From Tetracentron sinense (Eukaryota; Streptophyta; Magnoliopsida; Trochodendrales; Trochodendraceae): a DNA stretch of 64,000 nt. Every line of letters starts with the position of its first letter. Positions within the stretch are counted from its first letter, which is position 1. The stretch lies in the NCBI GenBank assembly GCA_015143295.1, contig CM026557.1, positions 25,825,760-25,889,759 of the forward strand, given 5' to 3'. The notes below the pieces were generated by a model. That model made no database searches and was not told the DNA's origin. It saw only the letters and a program-made list of their open reading frames with translations. The position numbers and the translations under genes are program-made. Shown here piece after piece: positions 45,263-56,330 of the stretch.

Positions 45263-45501
45263 TCCCAAATTTTGATTTTCTCTTATTTTTTCCTACTTGG
45301 GTATTTCAGCCATAACTTTTGACTCGTTCGTCGGATTTTCACGATTCAGCTTACGTTGGATTCGTCTTTCGAAAAGAACATTCTTGGCATTTTAGGATTT
45401 CCAAATTCTCCTTTATTCATTAATTGTACTATGTAAAAGGACAAAGGCCAATTGGCTAAGCAACCACTGTTCATTAGATACGAGAAGTTCTGGGTGTTAC
45501 A

Positions 45502-46835
45502 CTCTACCTATTTTCTGAGGTGTCACACTGGTGGACTCTTTATCCTCAATGTTATTGATAGAATTTCTTACAAGATCAAGATAATAAAGATCATTAAATA
45601 GTGTGCCAGAAACAATAAAACTATTATTGTATTTGATAACTATATTAGTATCAAATAACATAAATCAAATTTCTATTCACTGAATAACCATTAAAGATTA
45701 AACTAGAAACATAAATCAAATTTCTATGCATATCTGGCACGTAGAAACAGTCTTTTAAAACCAAAATCCTATCTAAAGAAAATTCTAAAATATAAGTTCC
45801 GATGGAGATCACAGCAACACTTACTTCCGTTCCCATCCTTATCTTGACTTCCCCATTACTGAGCTTTCTGCTCTCCTGAAACCCCTGTAATATATTACAA
45901 ATATGTGAGGTAGATCCACTATCTACACACCAAGAGTATGAGGAACCAATAATGAAATTGGATTAAGTGAGGAAAGATTCTGACATACCTTCCAAAGGCT
46001 TGTTCTTGAGGGATGCTAAGTAAACTTTGCAATTCCTCTTCGAGTGACCTGGTTTCTTGCAATGGAAGCAGACATTCTGATTCTTTTCCTTGTCCTTTTT
46101 CTCAGAAGCTTTTTTGTTCTTGTTCTTACCCTTCTTTCCTTTGAGGAACCTGGAGAAATTGGACTTCTTCTTTTTCTGGTCTTTGCCCTTAGGCTTGAGC
46201 CTTGAAGGTCCAACTCCCTTTGCCACATTTGCATAGAGCTTAGTATGCTTCATAAGGTCCTCAGCTCCTTGCTACATGTTTATGAGCACTAGCAGAGAAG
46301 TCTCCAATTTGTTCATGTTGAAATTCAACACAAAAGCAGAAAAGGATTCCGGGAGAGAGTTCAGGATCGCATCCGTTTGACTCTGTTGATCAAGATCTGC
46401 TCCAAGGGTCAAGAGTTCATTAATGAACCCCATCATCTTGACAACATGCTCCTGGACTGGGCTACCATTAGACATCCTTGTCTCTATCAGTCCTTTCATT
46501 GCTAACTGCCTAGCAGTTCTGTTTTGTTCCCCGAACATCTCCCTAAGATTAGTCAATATGTCCTTAGCTGTAGCAAAATCCTTGTGCTGTTGCTGAAGGA
46601 CATTCGACATGGATGCAAGCATGTAGCATTTGGCCAAACCATTTGACTCATGCCACTTTGAGGCTTTCTCAACCACCTCATGGGTCTAAACTGCCTCATC
46701 AAATTCTGGATAATCGGATGTGAGGACATAAGCTATCTTCTGAGAGATAAGCACAATGTCAAGGTTTCTTTTCCAGTCCACAAAATTTGGACCAGTCAAA
46801 CGATTTTCTTCTAGAATCTTGGAAAGGGGATTCAT
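45502..46835 (-). pseudogene. Copia Cop-4 gag, protease and pre-integrase start
   Basis: Minus strand from ATG at 46835 (MNPLSKILEENRLTGPNFVDW). The gag core has AKCYMLASMSNVLQQQH, NLREMFGEQNRTARQLAMK and TDAILNSLPESFSAFV (UBN2 family), a Lys-rich stretch, then the zinc knuckle CFHCKKPGHSKRNC (about 46030-46072). Protease site WCVDSGSTSHIC is at about 45900-45935, followed by VLKDCFYVPDMHRNLIYVSS and the start of the pre-integrase domain (LFNDLYYLDL). Stops at about 46687 and 46272. Integrase and RT are missing because Chr-5 and a deletion follow at 45501. Confidence 0.87.
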
Positions 46836-48606
46836 GGCTTATCTACACAATAAAATAAGCATAAATTATTATATTTATTTTCACACATGTATTCATCGGA
46901 TTGATTTTTTTTTGGGATTGTAAAATCTGATGATCCTCTCATCTTTCTTCAAATTTCATAATTCCCTTCAGCATATAAAATTAGGGAATAAACTTTTTAT
47001 TCTAGATGAGTATTGGGATCCTTATAACACACATGCAATCTTCCATTTTAGGATAGTACCTCACATGCACTACAAGGTGGATAGTAACCATCTATCACTA
47101 AGCATCTCATGCATAACTCCTTATGTAAATTAGTGATTCCCAATTTTCTTGCGACCTACAAGGACAACATGACTGTCACTGTTTCAGCCGTCATGTTTCC
47201 TTGTTTAAGTGAAACCCATTATTCTCGTTCGTCATATGATCAAGTAAGGCTGTGCCCCCATTTTAGTTGACACTCCTTATCAGGCCATACACAAACTTAT
47301 CTACAATAGAAATAAGTCTTTAGAAGTTTAATTCAGACTAAATTATGTTAATAAATTTTGGCAAGACAAGACTCAGGCTAATTAATTCCTAGTCTTATTG
47401 ATAATGGAAGATCTTAAGATTAATAATCCCATTTATTATCACTTAATATTTTTCTTGAAGGGAACAAATATAAACAGGCATGATCATATCATTATCCAAA
47501 TATTCATCATATGATTTATGAAAATTTTTTATAATAAGATTATCAAGGAGTGATAAACTCCCACTAGCCCTCATAGAGGGTTTTGATTATTAGGATTTTC
47601 CCCTTATAATCAAAACCTACTCATCCCTAGAACCTTAGGGTATTTGGATGTCAGTTTAGTGATCTATCTACCTTTCATAACAATTAATATCTTTTCAGAC
47701 ACAATTATCCAATAATCTCGTTTACAAAGGTTTTACGTAAAAATTTACACATGGGTCACAAACTCCACGTTCAAAAGAGTATTAATAATGTATTGTGTCT
47801 AAATGTAAACAATTTATAATTAAACACAATGCATTTATAGAAGTAAGATCCAATTATCCTAAATTATCATAAAAGTGATAATCACAATTATCACAGCTTC
47901 CGGGATAAAGGAAATACTATTAATTATCACATGAATAATAATATAATAATTATAATCATATTATAATCTCATAATGGTTTCACAAAAATCATACGACCTT
48001 ATTTAATTACAACAGGGGAATTAAATAAAGCCCTACTATAATTTGCTATCTTGCAATGGTTCTCTAGGCATCTCCTTCGGTTGATTTAGTCCACCATAAA
48101 TCAGCAACCCTATTCTAAAAATAAGAAAAAGGGGAGAGGAGGGGAAAGAGAAGGAGGTATGATTTGTGAAACCCATCCAACACATAAAATAATATTTATT
48201 TATCATGATAAATATAATATATATAATTTATGCTAGCTCGGGGCTCTCAAAATAAATTAAACAATTTAATTTAATACTAATAAGGATCTCTAAATCCTTA
48301 AGGCCTTTAACCAAATTTATTTATCTATGTATACTTATCCCTATTAAAATTTCGAGAGGTATTGGAATCATCCAAACTTGAAATTAGTATCACACTAATT
48401 TCTAAGAGCTTAATTTTTATTCCCTCAATAATTACCGGGGGACCCCTTAACCCTATTAATGATTATCTTATAATCAAGATGTGATCAAGAATCAAAAAGA
48501 TTCATCACAGGGGTGGCCGAAATTCATAGGGAGGGTAATATGATCTAATAAAAAATTGGTTATGCCCTAAAATCAGAGAGAAGCATAGCCAAGGTTTTGA
48601 TACCAC
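46836..48606 (-). other. Long AT-rich leader of Cop-4 with primer site
   Basis: About 1.77 kb between LTR and gag with no recognisable gene. AAGGTTTTGATACCACT around 48592-48604 is the complement of a TGGTATCAAAACC primer site. The length is unusual for a copia leader, so an additional insertion is possible. Confidence 0.6.
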
Positions 48607-49579
48607 TGAAAGTATGCCTCTTTTTAATTTTAGAAAAACAGTTCTTGGGGGACATACATTGAATCCCAAGATCTGACTAAGATTCTAATTGATTTTATTC
48701 AATGAGAGTAAAAATCACAATCACCTTTACGACTTAGAAATAGATAAGTCAAATCCACGAAAGAATGGTAGATAGAAAAATCCAAGATAGAATAAGAAGA
48801 CCGGCAAAACTTCACAAGCATCAAGTCTCCTTAGCAATCCACACGGACCTTCTTTTTCTTTAAAGCTTTCTCTAATGGAAGATAATGGCCCTTCCAAATT
48901 TCCAGCTCTAGGATCTTGAAATAAAGATTCAGTCTTTATTGTAAAGAACCTTTCATGATGATCAAGATCCTTTATCTTCTTCTTCTTGATTATTCCAAAC
49001 ATAGAACACACAGGAGAAGAAAGGAGAGAGGGGTGACTGTACCACTCTAGGGAAGAGAGAGAGAGGGGTGTGAGGTTATGAGGAGAGGGGAGAGATTTCC
49101 AAAAATTCTGGAAATTATTGATTGCACCACAATGTTGGACGTCCACCTCTATAAATAGACAATCTTGGGTTGCTTGCAACCCAAGACTTCTAATCCTTAT
49201 CCAATAAGGATTCCTCATAATGTTTCCTTTTTGATTTTCCTTTATTTAATTAGTATTAATCAAAATAGAAACAAACCATATCCATTAATAACTAACCATA
49301 TCCTTATCCTAATCCAATTAGGATTCCTTGATTAGCAAGAAACTAATAGAATCCTTGTCTAACAAGGAATCTTTAATTAGTAACTAACTCTAACTAACTA
49401 ACTAACCTTATCCAATAACGATATTAGTTATTAGAAACTAATTAATAATAACAATTATTATTCCTCATGGAGTGGGCGTCCCACCCTAGGTGGGTCCCAC
49501 CCCACACGCCCCCTAGGATATTAAACCCTTATTGGTCACTTTAATTATTCTTTTAAAATAATTCCCAATGGGTCCTACC
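48607..49579 (-). mobile_element. Partial 5' LTR of Cop-4
   Basis: Sequence right of the primer site up to the Tat-3 LTR end at 49580 (flank CTACC, 49575-49579). It holds a pyrimidine-rich R-like segment and CTAACTAACTAACT simple repeats. Its start (TG end) was not found, probably separated by the Tat insertion. A 163-residue minus-strand frame (48727-49218) inside has no recognisable product. Confidence 0.55.
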
Positions 49580-50650
49580 TGTGTGTGCGGATTTTCGTGA
49601 AACTCATGAGGAAGGGTGGTTATATATTCCTGTACCCTCACGGGTGTGAAAGGTTATGATTAAGAGTCGCCACCTATTCATTCAGAAGGGATAAGTCTCC
49701 CAAGTTTGGATAAGGTCTTGGCCTGCGAGTAAGATCAGGGTAAGGGGTTCAGTTAAGTCCGGGGAAGGTGTTAGGCACCCTGAGGCTTTTGTTTTACAAC
49801 GGTTCCGTACTCCCCAGGTATAATCCAATTAAAGTTAATCTTCTTCAAAATACTGGAGTGTTTAAGTTAATTCTAATCCAATAAAGGAAAAGCTAACTGG
49901 GGTTGAACCCGGGTTGGGTTGCCTACGTACTCACAGGGTGAGATCAGACCGAGCGTATTTCTGGCACGTGAGCCTGTGCCAAGGCTAGGGGCGTGTGTGT
50001 GTGCACCAAGGGTGGTTAACATGGACTAGTCTGGTAGACTAGGGTTTGATTGACCAAGGAGGGTCAAGTGCAAGGTACAAGCCCGGTAGACTTAGGGGTA
50101 GTCCGGTAGACTAGGATGGAGTCTGGCCCGAGTTAGGGTTGTTAAACGGGGTTAGGCCAAACTAACCATGGTTAGGGTTGCTAACCACAGTCAAGGGGGT
50201 GTGAGATTTAGCCCGGTAGGCTAAGGGGAGGCCTGGTAGGCTGATGATAAGTCCGGTAGACTTGTTTTTAGGCCCCGTAGGCTGTAAACTGAAAGTAACT
50301 GCGGTTAGGGTTGCTAACCGGGGTTAAGGGGAGTCTAATTGTGATTAGGATTGCTAATCAGGTTTAAGAAAGTGGTCCAAAGTCAGTTTTATGGTCCAGG
50401 TTAATTTTAAAGGATATTTTTGATCATTTGTGGGGTTAAGGGGTGCTTAACCATGATTAAATATTAATCGGAGGTACATTTAACCATAGTTAAGGGTATG
50501 GTTAAGTCCAAGGTGGGCCCACGGGGCTAGGCAGGGCCTAAAGTGGCCTCCTACCAGGCTTGGGTCCCTGTAAAAGCCCAAAACTAAAATAAAATTAATG
50601 TCGGTAATAGCATTATCGACATTAAAAATGTCTTTTAACCGTGGTTTTGC
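49580..50650 (-). mobile_element. Tat-3a: 3' half of a Tat LTR, minus orientation
   Basis: Starts TGTGTGTGCGG at 49580, equivalent to the LTR 3' end at 711 and 62768. It has AGTTGCCTACGTACTCAC-like sequence (49917), CCGGTAG palindromes (50025-50285), TTAACC palindromes and one hairpin (50597-50623). Its complement matches 61731-62768 of Tat-4. Confidence 0.82.
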
Positions 50651-50679
50651 ACACGGTTAACTAGGGTTAGGCTACTAAC

Positions 50680-51269
50680 CCTAGGTAAGCCTCTAGTTAG
50701 TTTTAGGACTCACGCTAAGTTGAACCATTGAAAACCCTAGAACCAAACCCTAACCCCAGGTAAGCCCTAGCTAAACCCTAGGTAAATCCTAGTTAAACCC
50801 TAGGACTCAAACCCTAGTAACCCTAGGACTCAACCCAAGTTTAACCCTAGTTAAACCCTAGTGTAAAACCCATGTCCAAAACCTAGCCTTAGGTGACCCT
50901 AGCCAAAGCCCTAGCCTAGCCCTAGAGCCATTAGGGCTTAAACCCTAAAAACCATGGCCTTTAGGGCCTGAACCATTAACTTGGGCCCACAAGACCCAAA
51001 AAAACTAAACCTAAACTCCCAAGCCTGAGTGTGCATGGGCAAAGCCCTTTCTTTTAAAAAATTTCTTATTGGCGGTAGATGGTCTACCGTCAATTACAAT
51101 TTAGCACGTTTTTAGATGGAAGTAGACCATTTACTGATACTGTCCCTTCTATAAAAACCCAATCCCTCCACTGTTAAAGTATCGGCCAACTCTCCATACT
51201 CAAATCCCTGCTACAAAACCCAAGTTCTAAACCCATGTTAAGCTTCTGAAAGTTTCATTCGACCTAAGG
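50680..51269 (+). mobile_element. Tat-3b: 5' half of a Tat LTR, plus orientation
   Basis: From ACTAACCCTAGGTAAGCCTC onward it matches 60460 on in Tat-4, plus orientation: CCCTAGG zone (50690-50900), hairpin (51069-51095), TCTATAAAAACCC TATA region (about 51150). It is cut at 51269 by a chromovirus LTR. May be what is left of the 5' LTR of Tat-4. Confidence 0.75.
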
Positions 51270-51760
51270 TGTCGCGTCCCAAAACCCACCCTAGGAGTTA
51301 GAGTGAACTTTGGACGACTAATCATGGCTTACATGACTTGCTTGACAAACCAACCTGTAAAAACCCACAGAGCATATACAATAGAGGATATAAGCAGCGG
51401 AAACCTACTCTAACATAGCACAGCGGAAGTCTAAACAAACCTCTATGTATATACGAATCCAAGTTTACACAAAAGGAATCCAAAAGAAAGTGCGGACAGA
51501 CCCGCCAAAATACATGGATATAATCACTCATGCTCACCCACAGCTAATCCACTCAGAATCTACAACCACCTAATGGTAACCCTCTACTGGAGGTTCCTCC
51601 AAAGGTTCCTCGATGTACTCCTCCTCCACCCAAGGGCTCGGAGCACAGACATCAAAAGGAGCAGCTGCTCCGCCATCACCTGCCGACATAAGAAGTACGG
51701 CTGAGCATGGAATACTCAGCGGGTACTAAATACTAACCAATAGTCATAGCATACAGATAG
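51270..51760 (-). mobile_element. Chr-6: chromovirus LTR fragment
   Basis: TGTCGCGTCCCAAAACCC at 51270 is an LTR 3' end in minus orientation. About 490 bp match 53608-54100 closely, then the match stops at CAGATAG (51760). Contains the stem-loop (51700-51720). The left flank TAAGG may be half of a TSD; the right half is lost with the rest of the LTR. Confidence 0.82.
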
Positions 51761-53607
51761 TGTCCTGAAGCCAACAAAATCATCATCAAGCATGCTAAAC
51801 TAAAGCTAATTGATTTTCCAGGAAATTACCTCTGACAGGGCTACCCTTCAAACCCTCCTCAAACTCTCCGACGTAGAGTATGACTCAGAAGAGGAAGAGG
51901 AACCGCCTCAGGAAATTCTAGACCTCCTTGAGAGTAGCGAAGGACTCTTGCAATCAAACAGGGATGACACTGAAACAGTCAATCTGGGATCCACAGACAA
52001 CCCCCGGCTAGTCAAGATCGGCACAAGCATGAGCCCGCAATAGAGAGCAGATATGATTAGTTTCCTGAGAAGCTACAGTGATGTCTTCGCCTGGTCATAT
52101 GCAGACATGCCCAACGTCGACCCAGCATTAGTGGTACACAGACTACCCTTGAACCCTGATGTCAGACCAGTTAAGCAGAAACTAAGATGGTTACAGAATG
52201 TCAAGGAAGAAGTTGAAAAGTAGATCAGTGCAGGCTTCCTGGTAATTACAACCTACCCTGAGTGGTTAGCCAACATCATACCAGTACCCAAAAAGGACGG
52301 CAATGTCCGAATGTGTATTGACTACCGGAATCTGAATAGGGTAAGCCCTAAGGACAACTTTCTTCTCCCTCACATTGACATTCTGGTTGACAATACTGCT
52401 GGGCAAGAGACTCTCATTTATGGATGGTTTTTCCGGATACAACGAAATCAGGATGACGGAGGAAGACATAGAGAAAACCTCCTTTATCACACCTTGGGGT
52501 ACGTTCTGTTACAAGGTCATGCCCTTTGGACTCAAGAACGTAGGGGCTACCTACCAGAGGGCCACAACAGCCTTGTTCCACGACATAATCCACAAGTCCA
52601 CTAAAATCTATGTGGATGACATGATCGTCAAATCTCTTACTGCCGAGCAGCACCCAGAAGATCTGAAGATACTCTATGACAGACTCCGAGACTGAATCCA
52701 ACCAAATGTGTCTTTGGAGCCTCATCAAGAAAACTCCTTGGCTTCATAGTCAGCAAGAGAGACATTGAGATCGATCCAGCTAAAGCCAGAGCTATCATTG
52801 AAATGCCAGCACCCCAAACTGAAAAGGAAATCCGTGGTTTCCTAGGTAGAATTCAATACATCATTAGATTCATTTCTCAGCTCACCCTGATATGCGAGCC
52901 GATCTTCAAGCTTCTCTGGAAGAACACACCGACAGTCTGGATAGTAGAATACCAAGATGCCTTTGATAGAATAAAGTAGTATCTTCTGAATCCTCCAGTG
53001 CTAGTGCCTCCTACACCGGGACGACCACTGCTACTCTACATCTTTGTACAAGAAACCTCCATGGGATGCATCCTGGCACAACATGACGAGACAGGCAGAA
53101 TAGAATAGGCCATCTACTACATCAGTAAGTGTCTGGTTGAGTACGAAGAGTGGTACAGCCCTCTTGAGAAGACTTGTCTGGCACTACTCTGGGTAACTCA
53201 GTGTCTTTGGCACTATCTGCTTTCCTATCCGGTAATTCTGATCTCCCGGATGGACCCACTCAAGTATCTACTGGAAAAGCCAGCCACCAAGGGAAGGACT
53301 GCCCGATGCTTATGATGTTGTCTGAATTCGACATCATGTACATGAAACAGAAGTCAATCAAGGGGTAGGCGATAGCAGATCACCTTGCCCACAGTCTAGT
53401 ACAGGACTACGTGTCTGTACGTGATCGATTTCCAGACAAAACCATCTTGTATGCAGAAGCCGACGAACAAGATTACTTCGGCTAGGAGTTGTACTTTGAT
53501 GGAGCTACCAACAGTCACGGCCATAGGGCAGGAGCAGTCTTGATCTCACCTAAGGGAGCACACCTCCCTATCTCAGTCATGCTAAAGTTTAGATGCTCCA
53601 ACAATGA
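51761..53607 (+). pseudogene. Tat-4 pol part 1: RT, RNase H, start of second RNase H
   Basis: Plus strand. Upstream linker, then FLRSYSDVFAWSYADMP, VDPALVVHRLPL, CIDYRNLNRVSPKDNF, DGFSGYNEIRM, MPFGLKNVGATYQRA and the catalytic YVDDMIVKS (about 52610). It continues with SRKLLGFIVS and IRGFLGRIQYI. The first RNase H reads EWYSPLEKTCLALLW and ISRMDPLKYLLEKPA. A second, archaeal-type RNase H begins ELYFDGATNSHG at about 53488 and is split by the solo LTR at 53608. This second RNase H is diagnostic of the Tat lineage. Stops (for example about 52041, 52224, 52979, 53107, 53485) and frameshifts near 52420 and 52695 disable it. Gag and protease are absent. Confidence 0.88.
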
Positions 53608-54035
53608 TGTCGCGACCCAAAACCCACCCTAGGAGTTAGAGTGAACTTTGGACGACTAATCATGGCTTACATGACTTGCTTGACAAACCAACCTGTAAAA
53701 ACCCACAGAGCATATACAATAGAGGATATAAGCAGCGGAAACATACTCTAACATAACACAGCGGAAGTCTAAACAAACCTCTATGTATATACGAATCCAA
53801 GTTTATACAAAAGTAACCAAAAGAAAGTGCGGACAGACCCGACAAAATACATGAATGTATATCCCTCATCTCACCCACAGCTATTCACTCAGAATCTACA
53901 ACCACCTAATGGCAACCCTCTACTGGAGGTTCCTCCAAAGGTTCCTCGATGTACTCCTCCTCCACCCAAGGGCTCGGAGCACAGACATCAAAAGGAGCAG
54001 CTGCTCCGCCATCACCTGCCGACATAAGAAGTACT

Positions 54036-54060
54036 GCTGAGCATGGAATACTCAGCGGGT
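54036..54060 (-). promoter_or_regulatory. Conserved LTR stem-loop, copy in Chr-7
   Basis: Minus-strand arms GCTGAG and CTCAGC (54036-54056) with GTAC at 54031-54034 and another just after 54058. A nearly identical copy is in Chr-6 at 51700-51720. Confidence 0.7.
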
Positions 54061-55534
54061 ACTAAATACTAACCAACAGTCATAGTATACAGATAGCATA
54101 CATAGAGTAGGAAGCAAGTTGCATATATAGAACAGGAACAATTTATATCATACAAGGAAGCAAAACAATTTATAATCATGCTTGTATTTCGTAGAAAGCC
54201 GATGAAACCTCTTGAAAACATCGTGCACTTGACTTGACTTGGAAATACCATTTCCGTGTTTGAAAACTTGTCATGGTTGTCTTATCTTATCGTATCATGC
54301 GTGTCATGTGTGTCATGCCATGTCATGCTTGCTTGGAAAAGTAAACTACTTGTGAGGGAAGGGAGACCCTTCTTCCTAAATGCCCATGCTTGTCATGCCG
54401 TGTCATGCTTGCTTGTATCATGCTTGGAAAAGTAAACTACTTGTGAGGGAAGGGAGACCCTTCTTCCTAAATGCTCATGTCATGTTCTTTCACTTGTGAG
54501 ATGTCCTTGTGAGATGTACTTGCGAGGGAAGGGAAACCCTTCTTATGATATGTATGTACTTGCGAGGGAAGGGAGGCCCTTCTTCAGGATATGCACTTGT
54601 GAGTGAGGGGAGACCCCTCATGGAATGTTGGTTCTTGTTTTCTTGTGAAAAGCGAGGTAAAACATATCGTAGGATATGTCCCACCTCTAACCATGTTCTT
54701 GAAAACCTCGATAAATCATGTCATGCATGCTGTGCTCGTGGGAACCGTGTACATACTTGCATTTAAATTTAAATATGACATTTGGGTAATTTCACAACAC
54801 ATATAACATCAATGATTTAACAATATAATATTCATATCATTTAGGGAAAGCAAGAAAACACACTATCATAGGCCCTAGCAATATTCATAATTTATTTGGC
54901 ATGCATTTCCTAATTTACAACTCACTTTATTCACTTTGGCATTTCATCAAACATGGTGTGTTCATTATTCATTATTCCTTTAAACCTAAATCATGCTTTT
55001 CTAGGTGGGTTATGCTCACATCACACTTGTATGTTCATTATTAGTACAATGCCCTTTCCCATTCATCCATCACATCATCCACACGGCATCCATTCGCCAA
55101 CATCCACCTCCATTCACCATTCATACCACCAATCTCATAACACCCATATAAGTGAAGGAAAACAAGAAGAGATAAAGGAAAAGAGAAGCTATAACTAGGA
55201 GGGTAGAAAGAAGTACCGACCTTGAAGAAATGAGGAAGAAATCCCCTTTCCAAAACGACCGTGTAGCTGCTGCCCTAGCTTGGAGAACGCTCTCCATAAG
55301 TGCTTGAGCCGAGATCTTGGAGAAGAACCGAGCTTGAAGTGATCTAGGGTCTCAAAACCCCTTGATTTCTCTCCAAAATGGAAACCCTAGGTCTAGGAAT
55401 CGCCCTCTCCTCTCTTCTTATCTCCCAATCTCTCTAAGTGTCGAAAATGAAGCCCTAAAGGCTCAGGTTAAACTCTTAAGGTAAGAGTAAACCGACCAAA
55501 AGACCATAATACCCTTACTGAAATCTCTGCGAAA

Positions 55535-56010
55535 ACACGAGTGTGAATAGTGCCGAACACGTTGTGCTGTGAATAGTGCCGAACACGTTGTGCTGTGAAC
55601 AGTGCTGAACACGTTGTGCTGTGAACAGTGCCAAACACGTTGTGCTGTGAACAGTGCCAAACACGTTGTGCTGTGAACTGTGCTGAACACGTTGTCCGTT
55701 GTCTTATGTACAACGTACCCGTTGTGAGCTGTACAACGTACTCGTTGTTTGCCGTACAACGCACACGTTGTCTGCTGCACGACGTACCCGTTGTCTGTTG
55801 CACAACGTACACGTTGTGAGCTGTACAACGTACTCGTTGTTTGCTGTACAACGCACACGTTGTCTGCTGCACGACGTACCCGTTGTCTGTTGCACAACGG
55901 ATGCACAACGTACACGTTGTGAGCTGTACAACGTACTCGTTGTTTGCTGTACAACGCACACGTTGTCTGCTGCACGACGTACCCGTTTTCAGAGTGCGTT
56001 GTCTATGCGT
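55535..56010. repeat. ACAACG...CGTTGT palindrome array in Chr-7 U3
   Basis: The left part (55535-55690) has six 26-bp units with CACGTTGTGCTGTGAA and AGTGC. The right part (55690-56000) has some fifteen imperfect palindromes of about 16 bp, ACAACG-NNNN-CGTTGT, every 26-27 bp, with a 104-bp higher-order period. All six frames are open over it, giving spurious ORFs. Confidence 0.88.
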
Positions 56011-56029
56011 TGTCCATGCCTTATCAGAG

Positions 56030-56125
56030 CGCGTCCTTAGTGCCTCCCGAGCTACGTTCTTAGCGCCTTCCGAGCTATGTCCTTAGTGCCTTCCGAGCTA
56101 CGTCCTTAGTGCCTTCCGAGCTACG
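56030..56125. repeat. 23-bp tandem repeat next to the Chr-7 array
   Basis: Four copies of CCTTAGTGCC(T/C)(T/C)CCGAGCTACG(T) follow the palindromes. Confidence 0.8.
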
Positions 56126-56330
56126 ATTGCCTTTAGGTCCAGACTGTTTTGGCCATATCTTTTGACTCGTTCGTCCGATTTTGACGATTCAATTTGCGTT
56201 GGGTTCGTACTTCGAAAATGAACATTTCTGAATTTCTAATTTCTTTCTTATTTATTAATTATACCTCTTTAAAGGAAAAATGGAAACAAAAGTGTCATTC
56301 ATTAAATGTGAAAAGGTCCGGGGATCTACA

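Larger units (their letters stand above)
43179..45501 (-). mobile_element. 5' LTR of Chr-5
   Basis: 2,323 bp, minus orientation, TGTAACACCCAG (45501) to GGGGTGCGACA (43179). Carries the U3 block (45308-45388), GATCGATC array (45041-45262) and the stem-loop (43617-43637). The right flank is copia Cop-4. Confidence 0.9.
53608..56330 (-). mobile_element. Chr-7: solo chromovirus LTR inside Tat-4 pol
   Basis: 2,723 bp, TGTCGCGACCC (53608) to GGGATCTACA (56330), with a perfect AATGA TSD (53603-53607, 56331-56335). Removing it and one TSD copy restores the second RNase H reading frame. Contains the stem-loop (54036-54056), GGGAAGGGAGACCCTTC repeats (54330-54620), the ACAACG...CGTTGT array (55535-56010) and the conserved U3 block (56151-56228). 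Confidence 0.92.

Noticed and set aside
48727..49218. 163-codon minus-strand frame
   Set aside because: Lies inside the Cop-4 LTR, low-complexity at the DNA level, and no domain recognised.
55463..56040. Overlapping open frames of 85-170 codons on both strands
   Set aside because: They follow the 26-bp palindromic array of an LTR; the unit simply lacks stops. No protein family resembles Cys/Thr repeats of this kind.
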